In this document: positions 58,495 to 64,000 of the stretch, in pieces
Numbering within the stretch: the stretch's first letter is position 1
Layout of the letters: each line of letters begins with the position of its first letter
From: Cryptolaemus montrouzieri
Lineage: Eukaryota > Arthropoda > Insecta > Coleoptera > Coccinellidae
Reading direction: 5' to 3'
Length of the DNA stretch: 64,000 bases
Assembly: GCA_013387265.2 (NCBI GenBank)
Contig: JABFTP020000083.1
Location: 53,988,485 to 54,052,484, forward strand
The notes under the pieces: generated by a model
The model's database searches: none
Told to the model about the DNA's origin: nothing
What the model saw: the letters and a program-made list of their open reading frames with translations, nothing else
Translations under genes and position numbers: made by a program

Positions 58495-59275
58495 CAGTGT
58501 GTTCCAACGAAAATTTGACCCCCCCTATAACTCCGAAATGAGTAACATTAGCGAAAAACACCAAGACACGTCGATTTTTGTTTCGAGGGGGAGCATTTTT
58601 CGAAATAATTCGAAACTTGTCAGATCAACCCCCTACCCCCAGCAACCCTAATTTCGAAATTCATCATAGGGAATAAGGGTCGAGTGGCACCTTACTGTAA
58701 AGGTCTGTCAATTCTCCATTCTGATTTGTCATTTTAGAATTTTAAATTAACATACAGGGTGTCCCAACCGAGGGTAAGTTGAATTCCTGCAAATCCCAAA
58801 TACTAAATGAAATCGATTTATTTTGGCATAATGCAAGCGCAGGTTTATGCTCGGTCTAGAAAAACGACCTACACTTGTGAATTTGGAGTTGGTGCAATCA
58901 ACCCCTATTTCCAGCATCCCCAACTCAAAAATCATTCGATCGAAAATAGGTCAAGTGGCACCTCGTTGGAAAGGTATTTCAATTTTCTCTTCGAATTTGG
59001 TATTTTCGAAATTCAGAATCAGCATACAGGGTGTCCCGGAGCAGGAACACTGAAAACCCAAATAACTTTTTGAAACTGGTTCATTTCGGTATAATACGAG
59101 AACATGTTTATGTTTGATTCGAGAATAAGACTCTCTTGCGTGAATATGGAATTTTTGCAATCAATCTCTTCCATTCAGCATCCCCAACTCAAAAAATCAT
59201 ACAAGTGATTACAGGTTGAATGGCAAACTTCCAGAAAGATTTTTCTATTTTCTGAATTACTGAGGCATTGGTTTC
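58495..59275 (+). repeat. Left inverted repeat of the DD41D element, three tandem units
   Basis: Unit starts are at 58495, 58755 and 59027. Each unit carries, in the same order, a CAGGGTGT-like start, a TTTGGCATAATGC-like block, CAACCCCTA..CAGCATCCCCAACTC, and AGTGGCAC..GAAAGGT. Confidence 0.85.
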
Positions 59276-59412
59276 AGTTTGGCAATCGAGGTTTTCTGGC
59301 GTGAGGATCAGGATGAGGGGATGATGGAGAAACTGATTGGATGCTCATCTAAACAGGAAAACGAGATTTATTGAACTTGTATTCAATTGAAAACAAAAAA
59401 CTAACTTGATTA

Positions 59413-60486
59413 TTACAACAATTGTTCAAAATGACCTCCGCCCACCTCCATACAGTTATACAGACGATTTTCGAACTCTCTTCTCACATTAGCGAAAACT
59501 TCAGGAGTCAAAAGTCGGCATTCTGTGATAATCCTCATCCGCAGCTCCTCCAGGTTTTCTGGTCTTGTGGCATAAACTTTAGATTTTAGATGGCCCCACA
59601 AAAAAAAATCTAGGGGATTTAAATCTGGTGACCTGGCTGGCCACTCAACAGGTCCTCTTCTACCAATCCACCTTCCTGGGAAATTTTCGTCTAAATATTG
59701 GCGCATCCGAGCATCATAATGCGGAGGAGCACCGTCTTGTTGAAAACGCATTTCGTCCTCAGAAAGAGTTGGATCGTTCTGTAAAATTTCTGTCAATCTA
59801 GGATGTATGTGTTCCTCTAACAACTGTAGGTAGCCATTTCCATTCAGATTACCCTCAATAAAGAAAGGCCCAACTAGATGATTGCCAAAAATTCCTGCCC
59901 AAACGTTCAACTTCTGAGGCCTTTGCGTGTGGGCCTCTCTAAACCAATGAGGATTCTGTGTGTCCCAATATCGACAATTATGTCTATTCACTTCACCACT
60001 GAGCATAAAGGTGCTTTCATCAGAAAAACAGATGTTATTCAGAAAATTTGGATTAGCGTTTAGGTTTTCACTTAGATTTTCACAAAACTGTAAACGACGA
60101 TCTGGATCATCTTCGTTTATTTCATGCACTAATTTTACCTTGTAGGGTGAAATTTGTGATGTTTCACGATTCTATGGACAGTTGTAGCTGATACACCAGT
60201 CAGACGAGATAGTTTTCTGATCGAAGTAGTATTCTCCATTTGTAGATGACCCACTACTGCCACTTCCGTTGCCACATTTCTGACAGGACATGCCACTTCA
60301 TGTTTTTGTTTGCCACCGAACCCGTAGCTAGGAATTTGTCAACCAAATATTTAACGTACTGGTGACTGACTCCCTTTCTCTTTCAGGATGGTTCCTATCG
60401 AATATCCTTGCCGTTTCTTTGGCACAACTGTTATTTCGAAAATACGTCGATACAATTTCGACCCTTTCCTCAGTGGAATAAACCAT
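59413..60486 (-). pseudogene. DD41D transposase with DUF4817-type N-terminus, frameshifted
   Basis: It starts at 60486 (MVYSTEERVEIVSTYFRNNS, then AKETARIFDRNHPERE), a helix-turn-helix of the DUF4817 type. A second DNA-binding part follows (IRKLSRLTGVSATTVHRIV). The C-terminal 238 codons (59413-60129) are open and contain the triad: FSDEST, FQQDGAPPHY and SPDLNPLDFFLWG. Forty-one residues separate the second and third Asp (DD41D, the spacing I associate with the rosa family). Three frame changes, near 60375, 60301-60311 and 60141-60151, interrupt the N-terminal half; the last two are in short homopolymers where one extra base would restore the frame. The copy is non-autonomous as sequenced. 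Confidence 0.85.
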
Positions 60487-60749
60487 TTTCAGATTAATTT
60501 CAACTGACGAACAACAACAATAATGAGGAACTGATCTGAATAATAATAATATTTCATTGCAAAAATGAGAAATAACAGATGACTGCACGCCAGATGGAAA
60601 TGAAAAAATGTGAACATTTTCAATGCAGAAATCAGCTTTATTTCTTCGTAATTGATGCTCAACACATCGTACCCCAATACTTTTAACAGTTTCGAATTAA
60701 TTTTAGTTGATAATTTCAAATGACGATATTGAATTTTTCGAAAGCGACA

Positions 60750-61535
60750 TCCTGTATGGAGAGCCGAACTGAATGAAATGCTTTAATCATTCTGGAATTC
60801 AAAAACCTTTCTGAAGATATGCCACTTGAATTATTTGTATGATTTTCAAGTTGGGGATGCTGAATGGAAGGGGTTGATTGCAAAAATTCTATAACCACAC
60901 AAGAAAGTCCTATTCTCGGATCAAACATGTTCTCGTATACCGAAATGAACCAGTTTCAAAAAGTTATTTGGATTTTCAATGTTCCTGCTTCAGGACACCC
61001 TGTATGATGATTCTGAATTTCGAAAATACCAAATTCGAAGAGAAAATTGCAGTACCTTTCCAACGAGGTGCCACTTGACCTATTATCGATCGAATGATTT
61101 TTGAGTTGGGGATGCTGGAAATAGGGGTTGATTGCACCAACTCCAAATTCACAAGTGTAGGTCGTTTTTCTAGACCGAGCATAAACCTGCGCTTGCATTA
61201 TGCCAAAATAAATCTATTTCATTTAGTATTTGGGATTTCCAGGAATTCAACTTCACCCTTGGTTGGGACACCCTGTATGTTAATTTAAAATTCTAAAATG
61301 ACAAATCAAGGTGGAGAATTGACAGACCTTTTCAGTAAGGTGCCACTCGACCCTTATCCCCTATGATGAATTTCAAAGTTAGGGTTGCTGGGGGTAGGGG
61401 GTTGATCTGAGAAGTTTCGAATTATTTCGAAAAATGCTCCCCCTCGAAACAAAAATCGACGTGTCTTGGTGTTTTTCGCTAATGTTACTCATTTCGGAGT
61501 TAGAGGGGGGGTCAAATTTTCGTTGGAACACACTG
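60750..61535 (-). repeat. Right inverted repeat of the DD41D element, three tandem units
   Basis: Complement of the left repeat. Unit boundaries at 61535, 61275, 61002 and about 60754 (CACCCTG or ATCCTG). Confidence 0.85.
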
Positions 61536-61537
61536 TA

Positions 61538-61780
61538 TTGTTATATTATTTAAATATTATACTTTCATTTCATGGTTACATGTAGAGTAGTGTTGATCCC
61601 TTATGGAAGAATTAAAACAACAATATCATCAAGTATAATATATGGTGGTGGCTACTTATCACACATTGGCTTTTGTGGATCAGCAATGCGGAAAACTCAT
61701 AACTTTCTATCATCATTCAAGAAAAACCGAAAAGAGAACGGAGATATGAACATTTACGATATGAACCCTTCAGTTTAATT
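61538..61780. other. Flank of the DD41D element
   Basis: Continues the duplicated segment that also occurs at 57150-57320 (TTATACTTTCATTTCATGG, AACATTCA-like). No gene. Confidence 0.4.
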
Positions 61781-61784
61781 AACG

Positions 61785-61970
61785 TTCGGCCATGCCTCGA
61801 AGGCATGGCAACAATTCTAAAATTTAACCTAGTATGGCATAAGCCATACTCTTATGGATACCAAGAAATCTAACCTAACCTTTATTGATACATGGATTAT
61901 CGTGGAAGCACATCGGTACGCCTTAACGATTTCAGAAAAGACGCATCTCGTATGTAGATACGAGAGTCGC
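61785..61970. repeat. Three-hairpin repeat, copy A
   Basis: Hairpin 1: GCCATGCCT-CGA-AGGCATGGC (61789-61809). Hairpin 2: AGTATGGC-ATAA-GCCATACT (61831-61850). Hairpin 3: TCTCGTAT-GTAG-ATACGAGA (61946-61965). All are perfect stems. It lies directly upstream of a piggyBac-like Cys-rich segment. Confidence 0.75.
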
Positions 61971-62310
61971 CCTCTATGGACCGAGACAACAAACAGATGT
62001 GAGAACGTAAAAGTTCTAACACAATTACGGTACAAAGTGTGTCATTTGAAAGCACGTTGGAGATGTGTCAAATGTAATGTCACTTTATGCTTAGAACAAA
62101 ACTATTTTGAAATATATCTCACGTCCTTTTAGCAGAACTCCTTTGGTTGACCTTTAAAAAACTATTTTTAAACAAGAATTTTTCGCTTGACTCCAAAATG
62201 TCCTCAGAAATGACCTAAACAAGTTAGGATTGATTGAGGATCCTTCATGTGGGCTATGGAAGAAGAGAAAATCAAAAGAACACGTTATGTACGGGTGCCC
62301 GGCAGGGGAC
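61920..62310 (+). mobile_element. piggyBac-like 3' segment, copy 2
   Basis: The plus strand (61854-62132 frame) encodes CRYESRPLWTETTNRCENVK, VLTQLRYKVCHLKARWRC and VKCNVTLCLEQNYFEIYLT, a Cys-rich tail as in piggyBac-type transposases. The transposase catalytic core is absent. Confidence 0.55.
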
Positions 62311-62639
62311 AGAGTCAGGATGTCCAAACGTGGTTCTAATAAACTCCATGCGAAATAAATTTGTTTAAAAAATTAATATTTATTTGTCACTTGAAAAGAC
62401 ACGTGTGCGACATGGGAACTGAACGAATTACGATTCTCTCCCTTTTCTTTTCCAATTATATTGGTGTAATACTTAATTTTTATACTTTCATGGAAGAATT
62501 TAAACAACATTATCATATGGTTAATGGGGATCAGAAATGCAGAAAATTCATAATATTCTAATATCATACAGGTAATAACCGAATAGTGATAAAAGAGATA
62601 GGGTTGATTAAGTAATAAACCCTTAATTTTCATTAAAGT

Positions 62640-62815
62640 TCGGCCATGCCTTAATGGCATGGCAACAATTCTAAAAATTGTCCTCGTATGGTCTTCACCA
62701 TACTATTGAGGAATCTAACCTAACCTTTATATCTTCATGGATTATCGAGGAAGCACATCGGTACGCCATAACGATTTCAGAAAAGACGCATCTCGTATGT
62801 AGATACGAGAGTCGT
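62640..62815. repeat. Three-hairpin repeat, copy B
   Basis: Hairpin 1: GCCATGCC-TTAAT-GGCATGGC (62643-62663). Hairpin 2: GTATGGT-CTTC-ACCATAC (62686-62703). Hairpin 3: TCTCGTAT-GTAG-ATACGAGA (62791-62810). The stem of hairpin 2 differs from copy A by a paired C-G to T-A change. Confidence 0.75.
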
Positions 62816-63050
62816 CCTCTATAGACCGAGACAATAAACTGATGTGAAAACGTAAAAGTTCTAACACAATTACGGTACAAAGTGTGTCATTTGAAAGCAC
62901 GTTGGAGATGTGTCAAATGTAATGTCACTTTATGCTTAGAACAAAACTATTTTGAAATATATCGCACGTCCTTTTAGCAGAACTTGTTTGGTTGACCTTC
63001 AAAAAACTATTGTTAAACAAGAATTTTTCGCTAGACTCCTAAATGTCCTA
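62765..63050 (+). mobile_element. piggyBac-like 3' segment, copy 3
   Basis: Nearly identical to copy 2 through the Cys-rich region (KVCHLKARWRC) and the following CTTTTAGCAGAACT block. It diverges at about 63050. Confidence 0.55.
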
Positions 63051-63514
63051 AAATCAATCCACCAATTTTTTTCATGTTACGTTTCAAAAATCATGATTCA
63101 ATGAAAAAAAAATTGTGGGATCGAATGGGATATATCATAAAGATATATAGTACCCTGTTTATTATGTGAAATTTCCACATGTTATATACTCAAATATCTT
63201 AAATCTCGATAAGGAAGTTTCTCCATTATTATAATCCAAATTAAAGTGGAATAGATTTTCTGGTATTATATTTATAATAAGAAAATTGTATAAGTTTTGT
63301 TTGCAGTTAAAAGCTTGAATGGTTTGTTCGCTCAACTTTAATAAACTTCTCAGATTTCTACAGACTTTTCTCAATTAAGATATGACCGAGTTGATGTTTT
63401 GCCGGAAGACACATTATTTATAGGAGGGTAGTAGAATGTGAATTTGGGACTGTTGTACACCCTCACTGAATATCACTTTAAAAGAACCAATTATTCTTTT
63501 AATCTCAAAAAAAA
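63051..63514. other. Intergenic DNA
   Basis: AT-rich, no feature recognised. Confidence 0.4.
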
Positions 63515-63600
63515 ATTTAAATAGTACTTGAGGAATGAACCCAGGACGTCTTGGTTAGAAGTTTTATGAACTATTCATTAAACTACTATATTATACATAG
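63515..63600 (-). repeat. tRNA-like sequence (tRNA-Arg-like anticodon loop)
   Basis: On the minus strand: an A-box-like TAGTAGTTTAATGAATAG, an anticodon loop CTTCTAA (TCT), and a B box GGGTTCATTCC, in tRNA order. Arms are imperfect, so a pseudogene or SINE head is likelier than a working tRNA. Confidence 0.4.
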
Positions 63601-63714
63601 AATGTAGATTGAGAATGAATAAGTATAAAAGATTTCGCGAGGTGATTTTTCATTAAAGGTGTTGAAATCTTCAGGTTTTCAAGGTTTTTGTCATTACTAC
63701 AATTTTTTAGATAC

Positions 63715-64000
63715 TCAGTTCAAATTCGACACAAAGTGTTTTCTTAAAATCTATACAGGTTGTCCAAGTGAGGTGGGACATTAAAAGTTCAGATTCAATG
63801 TTTTTTGTTTATTGTATAACGACCAATTTTGTTATACAGGGTGATACATAATAGTATGTCACAAATTGAGGGGGTAAATCTATGTGCAATTTCAAGAAAG
63901 AAAGTATATATAGACATAGGTCCGCAAAAGCTTCGATACGAAGCTACAGGGTGTTGAAATTTTCGGAAAAAATTTGCTTTTTCTTCAAAACTCATGCAGT
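63715..64000. mobile_element. Transposon end(s) with CAGGGTG motifs, running off the window
   Basis: TACAGGTTGTCC (63714), TACAGGGTGATAC (63836) and TACAGGGTGTTG (63944) recur about 110-120 bp apart, a spaced-unit layout like the DD41D inverted repeat but with different sequence. Confidence 0.45.

Larger units (their letters stand above)
58495..61535. mobile_element. Tc1/mariner-superfamily element (DD41D spacing) with long repeated TIRs
   Basis: A 3,041-bp element bordered by TA on both sides. The ends are CAGTGTGTTCCAACG and its exact complement. The inverted repeats (58495 to about 59275, and about 60750 to 61535) each consist of three diverged tandem units whose junctions read TACAGGGTGTCC, with spacings of 260 and 272 bp on the left and 260 and 273 bp on the right. 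A minus-strand transposase lies between them. The flanks match paralogous empty sites at about 57130-57190 and 62430-62490. Confidence 0.88.

Overview
This window is nuclear DNA from an insect, most likely a beetle. It is AT-rich, its genes have GT-AG introns, and many kinds of transposon are present. The beetle call rests on an allatotropin precursor whose amidated peptide ends TARGY; as I recall, this ending (rather than TARGF) is typical of Coleoptera. No species is assigned. Every function below is read from the sequence and from remembered family features; no search was run.

Layout. 0-2.7 kb: the 5' half of NOP58 (minus) and RpS5 (plus) are divergent. Two RpS5 introns each carry a box C/D snoRNA, and the last RpS5 exon is broken. 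2.7-8.8 kb: transposon debris, including an inverted Penelope-like pair and LINE fragments. 8.8-10.2 kb: a C2H2 zinc-finger gene (minus) with apparent frameshifts. 11.5-22.2 kb: a leucine-rich-repeat membrane protein resembling Drosophila halfway/singed wings 2 (plus). Its third intron holds a nested stack: a long-TIR DNA transposon, a LINE inside it, and two Penelope-like elements inside the LINE. 22.2-26.8 kb: Tc1 and LINE remnants. 26.85-40.04 kb: a complete 13-exon RBM25 splicing-factor gene (minus). 41.9-43.8 kb: FAM98 (plus). 47.0-54.1 kb: DNA polymerase eta (minus); its large intron contains an intronless leucine-aminopeptidase-like gene on the opposite strand and a LINE. 54.6-56.7 kb: allatotropin (minus). 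56.9-64 kb: transposon-dense DNA dominated by a 3.04 kb Tc1/mariner-superfamily element with DD41D spacing and about 0.75 kb inverted repeats, flanked by duplicated piggyBac-like segments that carry three conserved hairpins.

The host genes are functionally mixed: ribosome biogenesis (NOP58, RpS5, snoRNAs), RNA processing (RBM25, FAM98), DNA damage tolerance (POLH), and signalling (halfway, allatotropin). There is no operon. Shared regulation is plausible only for the divergent NOP58/RpS5 pair.

The most unusual items are hammerhead ribozymes in the Penelope-like elements, the DD41D element whose terminal repeats are three tandem units of about 260 bp, the hairpin trio with compensatory changes, the peptidase paralogue lacking a metal ligand, and the paired snoRNAs. 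Several conserved reading frames appear short of one base, often in homopolymers. This could be decay or assembly error and should be settled before any gene is called a pseudogene.
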